Assembly (NCBI RefSeq): GCF_900142845.1
Contig: NZ_FSRU01000001.1
Location: 1,488,001-1,552,000 of the forward strand
Direction: 5' to 3'
DNA length: 64,000 nucleotides
Source of the DNA: Paraburkholderia phenazinium
GTDB lineage: Bacteria > Pseudomonadota > Gammaproteobacteria > Burkholderiales > Burkholderiaceae
Part shown: positions 33,920 through 44,117 of the stretch, in pieces
Position numbering within the stretch: the stretch's first letter is position 1
Layout of the letters: each line of letters starts with the position of its first letter
Made by a program: the position numbers and the translations under genes
Notes under the pieces: generated by a model
Told to the model about the DNA's origin: nothing
Databases searched by the model: none
The model's input: only the letters and a program-made list of their open reading frames with translations

Positions 33920-35209
33920 CTAGCGAAGATTCAGCGTCTTACGGCATTGCCACAACGCAAACAGGCTGATGATGCCGAGCGCCATGAGGTAGAACGCGGG
34001 AGCCAGGTTGCTGCCGGTTGCCTGAATGAGCGTCGCCACGATGAGCGGTGCGAAGCCGCCGAAAACAGTGACACCGATGTTGTAGCTGATCGCCATGCCG
34101 GTTGCGCGCGTTTCTATCGGGAACGTCTCGGCCATCAACGCCGGCAGGGCCCCGAAATAGACGGCTTTGAGCAGGCCGACCCATGCCATCATCGCCATGA
34201 GCCCTGCGAGGCTGGCATGCTCGCCGAGGCTGCGGAACACGGGGTAAATGGTCAGCGTAAAGACGATGCCGGCCGCGCTCATCATGCGAACTCTTCCAAT
34301 CCGGTCGGAGAGATGGCCGACGAACGGGGTGACGATGGTGAGAATGGCGCCCGTCAGCACGGTTGCGGTGAAGCCGAAGCTCGCAGGAAGGTGGAGCTGC
34401 CGGACTGCGTAGGTCGGGATATAAAGAATGACGTAACTGGTCCCGGTAGAGAGGACGAGCGTACCCACGGCCAGCAGCATGCGGCGCTTCTGGCGTGCGA
34501 ACACTGCGCGCACGGGCGATTCTTCGGGCTTCGTTTCCTGGAAACTGCGGCCTTCGTGGACATGTTTGCGCAAATAAAGGCCTACGGGTCCAATCAGGAT
34601 GCCGAATAAAAACGGCAACCGCCAGCCCCACGATTCGAGCGACGCCGTATCGAGCGTATTGGTCAGGATTGCGCCGAAACTCGCCGCCAGCAGGTAGCTG
34701 AGGCCCTGGCTGGCGAACTGGAAGCTGGCGATAAAGCCCTTGCGCTCGGGCGCCTGTTCAACCATGAAGGCGGTCGTGCTGCCGAATTCGCCTCCCGCCG
34801 AAAATCCCTGCACAAGCCGCGCAAACACGACTGCGATCGGCGCCGCTACGCCTATCGTTGCGTAGCCTGGCATCAGGGCGATGATGGCCGTGCCGGCCAT
34901 CATCATGACGATCGACAGCATCATCGACGCCTTGCGGCCATGGCGATCCGCGTAGGAGCCGAGCACAAGCGCACCGACCGGTCGGATCAGGTAGGAAATG
35001 CCGAAGGTGCCGAGTGTCACCAGCAGCGAAACGGTGGCGTTCGAAGCCGGGAAGAACGTCTTGGCGATCGTCGTGGCGAAGAATCCGTAGATCAGGATAT
35101 CGAACCATTCGAGCGCGTTGCCGATCGACGCGGCGAAGATGATCCAGTAAAAGCTGGAATACCGGGGCTTGATGGCAACGGTATCGGTCGCAGTCGCGGC
35201 GGTAGGCAT
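33920..35209 (-). CDS. MFS transporter, metabolite:H+ symporter (MHS) family
   Basis: This is a 429-residue, 12-helix importer. MHS landmarks: ASIGNALEWFDILIYGFFA in helix 1, YLIRPVGALVLGSYADRHGRKASMM around the helix 2-3 loop, and FARLVQGFSAGGEFGSTTAFMVE. Members carry dicarboxylates, citrate, shikimate, proline or betaines. A TGGAGAG site precedes the ATG. It lies 93 bp downstream of a hypothetical gene that follows acdS on the same strand, so it may belong to the ACC-deaminase unit, but no evidence names the substrate. Confidence 0.85.
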   Translation of the reverse strand: MPTAATATDTVAIKPRYSSFYWIIFAASIGNALEWFDILIYGFFATTIAKTFFPASNATVSLLVTLGTFGISYLIRPVGALVLGSYADRHGRKASMMLSIVMMMAGTAIIALMPGYATIGVAAPIAVVFARLVQGFSAGGEFGSTTAFMVEQAPERKGFIASFQFASQGLSYLLAASFGAILTNTLDTASLESWGWRLPFLFGILIGPVGLYLRKHVHEGRSFQETKPEESPVRAVFARQKRRMLLAVGTLVLSTGTSYVILYIPTYAVRQLHLPASFGFTATVLTGAILTIVTPFVGHLSDRIGRVRMMSAAGIVFTLTIYPVFRSLGEHASLAGLMAMMAWVGLLKAVYFGALPALMAETFPIETRATGMAISYNIGVTVFGGFAPLIVATLIQATGSNLAPAFYLMALGIISLFALWQCRKTLNLR

Positions 35210-35302
35210 TTGACTCTCCAGGGGATAGGGCGAGTACTCGGTTGCGCAAGAGGATTGCCGTCATGTCGCACGCGCCCAGTGACGCTCGCGCGGCTCAATG
35301 GC

Positions 35303-35770
35303 TCAGTAACTATCTCCCCACTTTTCCGTCAATGAGGCGCGCAGGCCTTCTTCTATGGTGGCGATAACCGCATTGGCCTGTATGTCCTCGTTCGTGCGAG
35401 GACGATAGTGTGCGAAGAAAACCCGTTGCCCGAGGACGCCACCTAGCCACTCCAGCGCGGCAAGCTCCTGGGAGCACAGCAACAGGCGGCTGTCGCGCGG
35501 GAGCGGACCGATGGCCCGCTCTATGGCGGTTTCCGGTCTATGCACGTTGGGCTGGGCATGCTCGCGCGACGCCAGCCATTCGTCGTGCGTGGCAGCGGCA
35601 TTGATCAGGTGCAGCCACGCGACCTGGGGTGAGTTTCCCAGACGCGTGGACAACACCTGTTCGAAGTCGTATGCGACCGTGGCGTCGGTGACGACGCAGA
35701 CTTGCGTGAGGCGCGACGGCTCCCTGCGCCAAAGCCAACGCGAGAGGGGTGAATCAACACGGGTTCGCAT
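35303..35770 (-). CDS. Hypothetical protein downstream of acdS
   Basis: This 155-residue soluble protein shows no family I recognise. It is Arg-rich at the start, has an alternating strand/helix pattern (LTQVCVVTDATVAYDF, SRLLLCSQELAALEWLGGVLGQRVFFAHYRPRTNEDI read in parts), and lacks a signal peptide or membrane helix. GGAG lies 7 bp before the ATG. It sits between acdS and an MHS-type transporter on one strand, which suggests an operon. Confidence 0.6.
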   Translation of the reverse strand: MRTRVDSPLSRWLWRREPSRLTQVCVVTDATVAYDFEQVLSTRLGNSPQVAWLHLINAAATHDEWLASREHAQPNVHRPETAIERAIGPLPRDSRLLLCSQELAALEWLGGVLGQRVFFAHYRPRTNEDIQANAVIATIEEGLRASLTEKWGDSY

Positions 35771-35845
35771 AACGTTCTCCGTTGCCCACGTAAAACGCTT
35801 ATTTGTGTGATCTCTCAGGTTCGTGCATTGCCCTCGGCGTTCCTG

Positions 35846-36862
35846 TCAACCGTTGCGGAACAGGAAGCTGTAACCGTTCAGTGCCGGCACCCCGCCCAGG
35901 TGCGCATAGAGCACCTTCGAACCGGCGGGAAACTCGCCGAGCCGTACCTTGTCGATCATGCCTTGCATCGACTTGCCTTCGTAGACGGGATCGGTCAGCA
36001 TGCCTTCGAGTTTCGCGCACAGACGGATGGCTTCCATCGTGCCTTCGTTCGGCAAGCCGTATTCCGGGCCGCCGTAGCGCTCGTCGAGCACGATATCCGC
36101 CGCGACGATGTCGCGGTTCAGCTCGACCTGCTCGGCTGTTTGCTTCGCAATCCGGAAGATCTGCTCGCGGGTCTTGGCAGGCTTGGCCGACGCATCGATG
36201 CCGATCACGCGGTCGGCGCGACCATCCGCGGCAAAGCCCACCACCATGCCTGCCTGCGTGCTGCCGGTCACCGAGCACACCACGACATAGTCGAACTTGA
36301 AGCCGAGTTCCGCTTCCTGTTGCCGGACTTCCTCCGCAAAGCCGACAAAGCCCAGGCCGCCCAACGGATGATCCGAACAGCCTGCCGGAATCGCATAAGG
36401 CTTTCCGCCTGCCGCGCGCACGCTTTCCAGCGCGTCTTCCCAGCTTTTGCGAAAGCCGATATCGAAGCCGTCGGAGACGAGCCGCACGTCGGCGCCCATG
36501 ATGCGCGACATCTGGATGTTGCCCACGCGGTCATACACCGCGTCCGAGTAGTTCACCCAGTTTTCCTGCACGAGCACGCACTTCATGCCCAGGTGCGCGG
36601 CGACGGCCGCGACCTGACGCGTTTGATTGGACTGGATGCCGCCGATCGACACGAGCGTATCGCAGCCCTGCGCCAGGGCTTCAGGAATGAGGTATTCGAG
36701 CTTGCGCGTCTTGTTGCCGCCGAATGCGAGGCCGCTGTTGCAGTCTTCGCGCTTCGCATACAGCTCAACCTTGCCGCCCAGATGCTGGCTCAGGCGTCGC
36801 AAGGGTTGGATCGGCGTGGGGCCGAAGGTGAGCGAATGGCGAGGGAATTTCTTGAGGTTCAT
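35846..36862 (-). CDS. acdS: 1-aminocyclopropane-1-carboxylate (ACC) deaminase
   Basis: This 338-residue PLP enzyme cleaves ACC, the plant ethylene precursor, to 2-oxobutyrate and ammonia. It has the exact standard length. The PLP lysine is K51 in GGNKTRK, S78 is in the IQSNQ loop, and the residues that separate true ACC deaminases from D-cysteine desulfhydrases are present (Y294, E295 in VYEGKS and L322 in AHLGG). ATG 36862 has CCGGAG upstream. The divergent acdR gene is its usual activator. This enzyme is a well-known trait of plant-growth-promoting bacteria. Confidence 0.97.
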   Translation of the reverse strand: MNLKKFPRHSLTFGPTPIQPLRRLSQHLGGKVELYAKREDCNSGLAFGGNKTRKLEYLIPEALAQGCDTLVSIGGIQSNQTRQVAAVAAHLGMKCVLVQENWVNYSDAVYDRVGNIQMSRIMGADVRLVSDGFDIGFRKSWEDALESVRAAGGKPYAIPAGCSDHPLGGLGFVGFAEEVRQQEAELGFKFDYVVVCSVTGSTQAGMVVGFAADGRADRVIGIDASAKPAKTREQIFRIAKQTAEQVELNRDIVAADIVLDERYGGPEYGLPNEGTMEAIRLCAKLEGMLTDPVYEGKSMQGMIDKVRLGEFPAGSKVLYAHLGGVPALNGYSFLFRNG

Positions 36863-37059
36863 GCGCGGCTCCGGTGATGAAGAGAGTCCCAGCACCTCGT
36901 TACCCCGAGCGGCCGACACGCCTGGGCTCGTGGCCGATGCTGCGATGAAGAGTATGGTAAGAAAATATCGAAGAAATCGGGTTGCGAAGATATTGGCGAA
37001 TTTGGGTTTTGAGTAGGTCGATGGTATTTTTGACCTTTATTTACTTCGCCGAGAGCGCC
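36863..37059. promoter_or_regulatory. acdS-acdR divergent control region
   Basis: About 200 bp, strongly AT-rich from 36950 to 37050 against a GC-rich background, as expected for an Lrp-type binding region. TTGACC at 37030-37035 may be a -35 for acdR. I could not define individual Lrp, CRP or FNR boxes with confidence. Confidence 0.5.
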
Positions 37060-37569
37060 ATGCCCGCAAGAAAATTTCGTGCATCTGCGCCGGAGTCCCA
37101 ACCGGTAAGCCCGCAGATCGATCGCGTCGATCGGGCCATCCTGCGCCAGCTACAGCGCGACGCATCGATCTCGAACGTGGCGCTTGCGGCCAAGGTGAAT
37201 CTCAGCGCGCCGGCCTGCCTGCGCCGGGTTGAGCGGCTCAGGGAAATGGGCCTGATACGCGGCGTGGTGGCGTTGCTCAATGCGAAGGCGCTCGAAGCCG
37301 GCATGCTGGTGATGATCGGCGTGGTGCTCGACCGCTCGACGCCGGACTCCTTCGCCGACTTCGAAAAGGCCGCGCAGAAGGTGTCCGGATGCATGGAGTG
37401 TCACGTCGTCACGGGAGAGTTCGATTACTTCATGCTGGTGCGTACGCGGGATAGCGACAGCTTTAACCGCTTGCACGCCGAGCAGTTGCTGTATCTGCCA
37501 GGGGTACGGCAGATCCGCAGTTTTGTGGTCCTGAAGGAAATTCTTTCGACCACAAGCATTCCGGTCTAG
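37060..37569 (+). CDS. acdR: Lrp/AsnC-family activator of acdS
   Basis: This 169-residue leucine-responsive-type regulator has an N-terminal helix-turn-helix at about residues 22-70 (VDRAILRQLQRDASISNVALAAKVNLSAPACLRRV, read in parts) and a C-terminal RAM domain with SGCMECHVVTGEFDYFMLV. It is divergent from acdS in the standard acdR-acdS arrangement, where the protein activates acdS and is antagonised by leucine. I chose ATG 37060; an in-frame ATG at 37021 would add 13 hydrophobic residues and seems less likely. Confidence 0.92.
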   Translation: MPARKFRASAPESQPVSPQIDRVDRAILRQLQRDASISNVALAAKVNLSAPACLRRVERLREMGLIRGVVALLNAKALEAGMLVMIGVVLDRSTPDSFADFEKAAQKVSGCMECHVVTGEFDYFMLVRTRDSDSFNRLHAEQLLYLPGVRQIRSFVVLKEILSTTSIPV

Positions 37570-37603
37570 CGGCGGCCGGCGCCGCTTGCATCAAGATGCG
37601 CGT

Positions 37604-38131
37604 TCACTGCCAGTCCGTCGCGACGTCGTCTGGGTCCACCAGCGTCAGGCCGGAGGCCGGCAGCGGCAGCGCCGTCTTGTAGCGCACCTGTTTGAGCGCG
37701 AAGCTGGAGCGGATGTTGGACACGCCCGGTATTTTCGTCAGATGTTCGAGGATGAAGCGCTCGAGCGTCGGCATGTCCGGCATTACCACGCGCAGCAGAT
37801 AGTCGGCATCGCCCGTCATCAGATAACACTCCATCACTTCGGGCCGCTCGGAGATGGCCTGCTCGAAGCGCTGCAGCGCGTCCTCGACCTGCTTTTCCAG
37901 GCTCACCTGAATAAACACGTTGATCCGCAGACCCAACGGCTCGGGATTGAGCAAGGTCACCTGCTGCTTGAAGAGGCCGAGCTTTTCGAGCGCGCGCACC
38001 CGGTTGAAGCAGGGCGTGGGCGACAGGTTGACCGCGCGCGCCAGCTCGGAATTGGTGATGCGGGCGTTTTGCTGCAACTGGCTGAGAATCCCGATGTCGA
38101 TGCGGTCGAGCCGTTTCGGCGGCGTGGTCAT
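37604..38131 (-). CDS. Second Lrp/AsnC-family regulator
   Basis: This 175-residue Lrp-type regulator has a helix-turn-helix at about residues 7-55 ([35 protein letters not shown], read in parts) and a RAM domain with [18 protein letters not shown]. It is convergent with acdR and divergent from the AceE-like gene, which it probably controls. A comparable Lrp-type regulator (MdeR) stands beside an E1 homologue (MdeB) in Pseudomonas putida, giving a precedent for 2-oxobutyrate or methionine metabolism. Confidence 0.88.
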   Translation of the reverse strand: MTTPPKRLDRIDIGILSQLQQNARITNSELARAVNLSPTPCFNRVRALEKLGLFKQQVTLLNPEPLGLRINVFIQVSLEKQVEDALQRFEQAISERPEVMECYLMTGDADYLLRVVMPDMPTLERFILEHLTKIPGVSNIRSSFALKQVRYKTALPLPASGLTLVDPDDVATDWQ

Positions 38132-38283
38132 AGATGAAAGATTCCGGAAATGGAGGTCTGTGCAGAATAAATACACTATCCGGAGCGGGAATGACAAGTA
38201 AATGAGAGGCCTATTTTGCAGCTTGATGGTTACCATGGTGTCCAGTGAGTTTGAACCGGATGCCTCCTTGCGGGAGTGGTGCC

Positions 38284-41055
38284 ATGACGGATTTGTCGAG
38301 CGGTGCATTGCAGTTGGGCGCGCCTGAGCGCGGTCGGGAAGACACCGATCCCGAGGAAACAGCCGAGTGGCTGGATGCGTTCGATGCGGTCGTGGCGCAC
38401 GTCGGCCGGGAACGCGCACAGTTTCTGTTCGACCGGCTCGCGGCTCATGCGCGCACGTCGGGCGTGGAGTTGTCCGACGCGCGCGTGACGCCATACGTCA
38501 ACACCATCGGCTTCGATCAGCAGCCGCGCTATCCGGGCAATCTCGAACTCGAGGAGCGGCTTGCCGCGGCACTGCGCTGGAACGCGCTCGCCATGGTGGT
38601 GCGGGCCAACAAGGCATACGGCGAACTCGGCGGACATATTGCGAGCTATGCGTCAGCAGCGGATCTGTTCGAGGTGGGCTTCAATCACTTCTTCCGGGCG
38701 GCGGCGCCGGATGCAGGCGAGGGCGCCGGCGGCGATCTCGTCTACTTTCAGCCGCACTCGTCGCCGGGGGTGTATGCCCGGGCCTATCTGGAAGGATTCC
38801 TGAACGAAGCGCATCTGCAGCACTACCGCCGTGAAATCGCCGGGCCGGGCTTGTGTTCGTATCCGCATCCGTGGCTGATGCCGGACTTCTGGCAATTTCC
38901 GACTGGTTCGATGGGCATTGGGCCGATCAACTCGATCTACCAGGCGCGCTTCATGCGCTATCTGCAGAACCGCGGCCTGGCGCAAACGGATGGCCGCAAG
39001 GTGTGGGGCTTTTTCGGCGACGGCGAAATGGACGAGCCGGAGTCGATCGGCGCGTTGTCGCTGGCGGCGCGCGAAGGGCTCGACAATCTGGTGTTCGTGA
39101 TCAACTGCAATTTGCAGCGGCTCGACGGCCCGGTGCGCAGCAACGGCCGCATCATCGACGAACTGGAGGCGCACTTCAGCGGCGCGGGCTGGAACGTGAT
39201 CAAGGTGGTGTGGGGTTCGGACTGGGATGCGCTGTTTGCGCGCGATCGCACCGGCGCGTTGGCGCGTGCCTTCGCCCACACGGTGGACGGCCAGTTCCAG
39301 ACCTTTTCGGCGAACGACGGCGCGTACAACCGCGAGCGCTTCTTCGGCCAGAACGCCGAACTGGCGGCGCTGGCCGCGCAACTGAGCGACGCGGAAATCG
39401 ACCGCCTGCGCCGCGGCGGCCACGACGTGCGCAAACTGCACGCGGCCTATGCGAAAGCGCTGGCGCATCGCGGCCAGCCCACGATGATCCTGGCGAAGAC
39501 CATGAAGGGCTTCGGCATGGGCACGTCGGGCCAGGGCAGGATGACGACCCACCAGCAAAAGAAGCTCGATTTCGACGATCTGAAGGCGTTCCGCGATCGC
39601 TTTCGCCTGCCGCTCTCGGACGAGGACATCGAGCAGGTCAAGTTTTACAAGCCAGCAGAACACAGCCCGGAAATGCAGTACCTGCATGCACGCCGGGCTG
39701 CCCTGGGAGGCTATCTGCCCAGAAGGCGGAGAGTCGCAGCGAAGGGACTGACCGTTCCCTCGCTGCACACCTGGGGGCAATTTGCGCTGGACGCGAACGG
39801 CCGGGAGATGTCCACGACGATGGCGCTGGTGCGCATGCTCACCGCGCTGTTGAAGGACGGCGAAATCGGCCAGCGGGTGGTGCCGATCGTCGCCGATGAG
39901 GCACGCACATTCGGCATGGCGAACATGTTCCGTCAGGTCGGCATCTATTCGCCGCATGGGCAGTTGTATGAGCCTGAAGATCTGGGTTCGATGCTGTATT
40001 ACCGTGAGGATACCAAAGGGCAGATTCTCGAAGAAGGCATCTCGGAGGCGGGTGCGGTGTCGTCGTGGATTGCGGCGGCGACGTCGTATAGCGTGCATAA
40101 CTTGCCGATGCTGCCGTTCTACATCTACTACTCGATGTTCGGCTTTCAACGGATCGGCGACATTATCTGGGCCGCCGCCGATCAACGCGCACGTGGCTTC
40201 CTGATCGGCGCGACCTCGGGCAAGACCACGCTCGGCGGCGAGGGCTTGCAGCATCAGGACGGCACGAGCCATCTCGCGGCATCGACGATTCCGAATTGCC
40301 GTGCCTACGATCCGGCGTTTGCCTATGAAGTGGCGGCGATCGTCGACGAGGGCATGCGGGAGATGGTCGAGCAGCAGCGCGACGTGTTCTATTACGTCAC
40401 GGTGATGAACGAGAACTACGCACAGCCTTCTGTGCCCGAGGGCGATTTGCAGCGGGTGCGCGAAGGGATTCTGAAGGGGATGTATCCGCTGCCGTCGGGA
40501 CCGGGTGGAGTGAATGTGGCTAAAGCCGTTGAAGCCACTGAGGGCGCTGAGACCGCTGAGACCGCGCGAGTGCAACTGCTCGGCGCCGGGGCGATTCTCG
40601 GCGAGGTCGTCGCCGCGCAGAAGATGCTGAAGGACGATTGGGGTATCGAGGCGGCTGTCTGGAGCGTGACGAGTTTTACCGAGTTGCAGCGTGATGGCAT
40701 GGCGTCCGAGCGGATTGCGCGATTGGGTGGATCTGGTGCGGCGCCGTATGTGACCTCGGCGCTGGCGGCGTCGAAGGGCCCCGTGATTGCCGCGACGGAC
40801 TACGTACGGGCGGTGCCGGAGCTGATTCGGGCATACGTGCCGCGCCGTTACGTGACGCTCGGCACGGATGGCTTCGGGCGCAGCGATACACGTGCCGCGC
40901 TGCGCGCATTCTTCGAGGTAGATCGGGCGTCGATTGCGATAGCTGCGTTGAAGGCGCTGATCGATGAGGGCGAACTTGACGCGGCCGTGCTCGGGGATGC
41001 GCTGACCAGGTATGGTAAAGGTGCCTACGATAGCGGGGCAGCCTGGGAGCGGTGA
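38284..41055 (+). CDS. AceE-like homodimeric 2-oxo acid dehydrogenase E1 (possible 2-oxobutyrate dehydrogenase)
   Basis: This is a 923-residue thiamine-diphosphate E1 component of the homodimeric pyruvate dehydrogenase type. The cofactor motif [10 protein letters not shown] is near residue 244, with [16 protein letters not shown] after it. [17 protein letters not shown] (read in parts) near the N-terminus and [17 protein letters not shown] at the C-terminus are AceE landmarks. No E2/E3 genes follow, so it must borrow those subunits. Its closest functional analogue by context is MdeB, an E1 acting on 2-oxobutyrate, the product of the acdS enzyme encoded 1.4 kb away. ATG 38284 has GGGAG upstream. 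Confidence 0.85.
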   Translation: MTDLSSGALQLGAPERGREDTDPEETAEWLDAFDAVVAHVGRERAQFLFDRLAAHARTSGVELSDARVTPYVNTIGFDQQPRYPGNLELEERLAAALRWNALAMVVRANKAYGELGGHIASYASAADLFEVGFNHFFRAAAPDAGEGAGGDLVYFQPHSSPGVYARAYLEGFLNEAHLQHYRREIAGPGLCSYPHPWLMPDFWQFPTGSMGIGPINSIYQARFMRYLQNRGLAQTDGRKVWGFFGDGEMDEPESIGALSLAAREGLDNLVFVINCNLQRLDGPVRSNGRIIDELEAHFSGAGWNVIKVVWGSDWDALFARDRTGALARAFAHTVDGQFQTFSANDGAYNRERFFGQNAELAALAAQLSDAEIDRLRRGGHDVRKLHAAYAKALAHRGQPTMILAKTMKGFGMGTSGQGRMTTHQQKKLDFDDLKAFRDRFRLPLSDEDIEQVKFYKPAEHSPEMQYLHARRAALGGYLPRRRRVAAKGLTVPSLHTWGQFALDANGREMSTTMALVRMLTALLKDGEIGQRVVPIVADEARTFGMANMFRQVGIYSPHGQLYEPEDLGSMLYYREDTKGQILEEGISEAGAVSSWIAAATSYSVHNLPMLPFYIYYSMFGFQRIGDIIWAAADQRARGFLIGATSGKTTLGGEGLQHQDGTSHLAASTIPNCRAYDPAFAYEVAAIVDEGMREMVEQQRDVFYYVTVMNENYAQPSVPEGDLQRVREGILKGMYPLPSGPGGVNVAKAVEATEGAETAETARVQLLGAGAILGEVVAAQKMLKDDWGIEAAVWSVTSFTELQRDGMASERIARLGGSGAAPYVTSALAASKGPVIAATDYVRAVPELIRAYVPRRYVTLGTDGFGRSDTRAALRAFFEVDRASIAIAALKALIDEGELDAAVLGDALTRYGKGAYDSGAAWER

Positions 41056-41074
41056 GGGCGACGGCGACGGCTCG

Positions 41075-41878
41075 TCATCCGAGCCCGGCCGCCTGAGCGA
41101 ACAGGAGCAACCCCGACCCGACGACGATCGCGCCGATCGCTTGCGCCACGCGTTGACCCGCCGGCGCGAGACGTTCGGCGGTGACCGCTACGGTGACGGC
41201 CGCCATCGCGCGCAGGTCCATGACCCCCATGACGAGCAGGATGGCCGTCAGGCCGGCGCAGCAACAGCCGCAGTTCAGGCCGAGACGCAGACCGTATCGC
41301 CAGGCTGTACTAACGCTTGCCGGCAGCGTCAGGCTGCAGCCCGACACCTTGCGGCAGCAGGCAAGATGACGGGCCTTCCACGCCGTGAACTGCAGCGCGC
41401 CGGCGCCGAGGACGACCCCGGCGACCGCGAATGGAACAGTGCGCGACAGCGTCGGCCATTGCATCTCCAGCGCCGCCAGCGCGACGCCTAGCGCAAAGGC
41501 GATCAGGCCGAACGCGCTCCACACCAGGAAATACGCGAGACCCACCAGCGCGGTCAGCCGGCTGAGACGCGTTGCGCCTGCGCCGCCCAGGGACTCGCGA
41601 TAGCGCCACAGCATGGGCGCGAGGGATGGCAGCATCATCGCCACCATCATCGCGACCCACATGCCGAGGAACGATGCCGCGAGGTCCAGCCATGTCTGTC
41701 CGCACATGCGCGTCCACGTCAGCGACATTGTCCAGCCGCCGGGCATCGGCATGCGGCCCATTGACGACATGGCCGCGCTCCAGACGATCGTCGCCGCTGC
41801 GCTGGCGGTGAACAGGAGCGCCGCAGCGCCGAAAAAGGCGCATCGGGAAGCTCGCTCTGCAACGCTGTGTCGTGACAT
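41075..41878 (-). CDS. DUF2182 predicted metal-binding membrane protein
   Basis: This 267-residue polytopic membrane protein has about six hydrophobic helices. The DUF2182 pattern is present: FLGMWVAMMVAMMLPSLAPML (in parts), LAYFLVWSAFGLIAFALG, then AWKARHLACCRKVSGC, a cysteine/histidine cluster, and GLNCGCCCAGLTAILLVMGVMDL. The two Cys-rich loops suggest metal or thiol chemistry. ATG 41878 is fixed by AAAGGAG at ideal spacing. It follows the DUF899 gene by 43 bp, so the two probably form an operon. Confidence 0.85.
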   Translation of the reverse strand: MSRHSVAERASRCAFFGAAALLFTASAAATIVWSAAMSSMGRMPMPGGWTMSLTWTRMCGQTWLDLAASFLGMWVAMMVAMMLPSLAPMLWRYRESLGGAGATRLSRLTALVGLAYFLVWSAFGLIAFALGVALAALEMQWPTLSRTVPFAVAGVVLGAGALQFTAWKARHLACCRKVSGCSLTLPASVSTAWRYGLRLGLNCGCCCAGLTAILLVMGVMDLRAMAAVTVAVTAERLAPAGQRVAQAIGAIVVGSGLLLFAQAAGLG

Positions 41879-41921
41879 CTCCCGTCTCCTTTGGGCGGTA
41901 ACACTATCTGGCGCACTAGCC

Positions 41922-42689
41922 TCAGCGCTGCTCATACTCGTCATGACGGCGCCACCAGATGCCTGCCTCGTTACGTCCTTTGGGCGCGCGGTCGAGCCAC
42001 TGATACATGCCCCAGATGCCGTCCACGCCACGCGCATAGGTGGAATAGGTGTGATAGACCACGCCATCCTCGAGCACGAACGCGCTCATGCCAGGCCGGT
42101 CGCGGGAGTATGTGAGCGCGTCGGTGCCGCAGGTGGCCGCGAACTCGACCACAGGTTTCGGCGAAGGCGTCGCGTCCATCGCATGACCGCCGCGCTGGTA
42201 GTTGTATTCGACGCTGCCCTCGCGCTGCTGCGCCTCGGTAAAGGCAATGTTGAAATCGAAGTTGAAATCGCTGCCTTGCGAGGACGCCCACGGAAACGTC
42301 CATCCCATGCGGCGCCGGTATGTCAGCAGTTTTTCGAGCGGCGCCCGCGATACCGCCAGCAGCGAGACGTCGTGATTCGCGAGGTGGACGACGACGCCGT
42401 CGAACGAATCCGCGATCGACGAACAGGACGGACACCCCGCCTGGTAGTCGGGGCCGAACATGAAGTGGTAGACAAGCAGTTGCGAGCGCCCCGCGAAGAG
42501 GTCGGCGAGCGTGGCAGTCCCTTGCTCGGTCTCGAAGCGATAGGTCTTGTCGACCCGGACCCACGGCAGCGCCTGACGTTGCCGCGCCACTTCGTCGCCG
42601 CGCCGGGTGAGCTCCTTCTCCGCCTTGAGCAGGTCGAGCCGGGCGGCAAGCCATGCTTCGCGTGTGCCGCTGAGGTGTGTCGTAGCCAT
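41922..42689 (-). CDS. DUF899 thioredoxin-like protein
   Basis: This 255-residue protein has a thioredoxin-like fold related to the AhpC group. The core includes QLLVYHFMFGPDYQAGCPSCSSIADSFDG (read in parts) with a C-P-S-C pair at the position of a redox motif, then FNFDFNIAFTEAQQ and the C-terminal GIWGMYQWLDRAPKGR that marks DUF899. AAGGAG precedes the ATG. It leads a two-gene unit with the DUF2182 membrane protein and is divergent from a TPR-type regulator. Confidence 0.85.
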   Translation of the reverse strand: MATTHLSGTREAWLAARLDLLKAEKELTRRGDEVARQRQALPWVRVDKTYRFETEQGTATLADLFAGRSQLLVYHFMFGPDYQAGCPSCSSIADSFDGVVVHLANHDVSLLAVSRAPLEKLLTYRRRMGWTFPWASSQGSDFNFDFNIAFTEAQQREGSVEYNYQRGGHAMDATPSPKPVVEFAATCGTDALTYSRDRPGMSAFVLEDGVVYHTYSTYARGVDGIWGMYQWLDRAPKGRNEAGIWWRRHDEYEQR

Positions 42690-42819
42690 GCTGTGCTCCT
42701 TAGGTGTCCTGCGTCGTTCGTTCAGTTGACGATGCGATGGACGGGTGGTTGGTCGTGATAGATTAGGTCCGGGGCCTCGAACGGTGGGAGTGACAAGTGT
42801 GGCGGGATTCAGATAAAGC

Positions 42820-44040
42820 ATGGACTCGCTAGTCACGGCCGCGGCGCGCGCGCTCGCCGCAGGCGACCCACTCGGTGCGCTGCAGCGCGTCGCCTTGCGC
42901 GACGATCCGCCTGCGCTCGCGCTGCGGGGTATCGCCATGGCGCAGCTCGGCGATCTGGTGCGGGCGAAGACGCTGTTACGAAGCGCGGCGCGTGCCTTCG
43001 GATCGAAGGAGGCCGTGTCCCGCGCGCGGTGTGTCGTGGCCGAGGCCGAGATCGCGCTGGCCTCGCGCGACCTGAGCTGGCCGGCGAAGGCGCTCGAGTC
43101 GGCGCGGGCAACGCTGGAAGCCCACGGCGATCACGTGAACGCCGCACATGCGCGCTATCTCGAGGTCCGGCGTCAACTCCTGATCGGACGTCTCGACGAG
43201 ACCGAGCGCACGCTCGCCGGGCTCGACCCCGCACTCATGCCACCCGCGTTGCGGGCGGCCCACGAGTTGGCCGTGGCGGGCGTCGCGCTGCGCCGCCTGC
43301 AGACAAAAGCTGCGCGCGCCGCGCTCGAGCGCGCCCGGCAGGCCGCACAGCACGCAGGCATTCCCGCGCTGGCGGCCGAAGTCGAAAATGCCGCCGTTGC
43401 CCTCAACACGCCCGCTGCACGCCTGATTGCACGTGGCGAGGCGCGGCTCCTGTTGCTCGACGAGATCGAGGCTTTGCTCGCGTCGAAGGTGCTGATTGTC
43501 GACGCTTGCCGTCTGGTAGTGCGCGATGCGCACAACGTGGTCTCGCTCGCCACGCGCCCGGTGCTGTTCGTGCTCGCTCGCGCGCTCGCCGAAGCGTGGC
43601 CGGCGGACGTGCCGAGGGACGCGCTCGTCGCGCGGGCATTTCGCGCGAAGCGCGCCGACGAATCGCATCGCGCGCGTCTGCGGGTCGAAGTGGGGCGGCT
43701 TCGTTCCGTGCTCGCGCCGCTCGCCGGTGTGGACGCGACCCCGCGCGGCTTCGTGCTGGTGCCGCGTGGCGCCGACGAGGTGGTGGCGCTGGAGCGGCCC
43801 GTCGAAGCGGAACATGCTGGGGTGCTGGCCTTGCTCGCCGACGGCGAGTCCTGGTCGAGTTCGGCGCTCGCGCTGGCGCTAGGCGCGAGCCAGCGCACCG
43901 TGCAGCGGGCGCTCGACTCGCTCGCGGAAGCCGGCAAGGTGCAGCCGTTCGGTCAGGGGCGGGCGCGCCGCTGGATGAGTTCGCCCGTGACGGGATTCGC
44001 GACGACCTTGTTACTCCCCGTTCCGCTGCCGGGTGAGTAG
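42820..44040 (+). CDS. TPR/winged-helix transcriptional regulator
   Basis: This is a 406-residue Ala/Arg-rich regulator. Residues 1-200 form helical TPR-like pairs (LAAGDPLGALQRVALRDDPPALALRG; ARATLEAHGDHVNAAHARYLE, in parts). Residues 205-330 resemble an OmpR/BTAD-like unit (LVARAFRAKRADESHRARLRVEVGRLRSVL, in parts). The C-terminus has a helix-turn-helix (SSSALALALGASQRTVQRALDSL with GKVQPFGQGRARRW). It starts 130 bp from the divergent DUF899 gene and precedes the beta-propeller gene by 77 bp, so it probably regulates both. Confidence 0.8.
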   Translation: MDSLVTAAARALAAGDPLGALQRVALRDDPPALALRGIAMAQLGDLVRAKTLLRSAARAFGSKEAVSRARCVVAEAEIALASRDLSWPAKALESARATLEAHGDHVNAAHARYLEVRRQLLIGRLDETERTLAGLDPALMPPALRAAHELAVAGVALRRLQTKAARAALERARQAAQHAGIPALAAEVENAAVALNTPAARLIARGEARLLLLDEIEALLASKVLIVDACRLVVRDAHNVVSLATRPVLFVLARALAEAWPADVPRDALVARAFRAKRADESHRARLRVEVGRLRSVLAPLAGVDATPRGFVLVPRGADEVVALERPVEAEHAGVLALLADGESWSSSALALALGASQRTVQRALDSLAEAGKVQPFGQGRARRWMSSPVTGFATTLLLPVPLPGE

Positions 44041-44117
44041 GATGGGGGCATGAACCGTCGATTGCCGGGGCGTGTCTGCCCGGCAGTTTCTTGAACTCGA
44101 CCACCCAGGGTGGAAAC

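Noticed and set aside
38653..40575. 640-codon minus-strand frame opposite the AceE-like gene
   Set aside because: Shadow frame with no motif; the plus strand has the thiamine-diphosphate motif and AceE landmarks.
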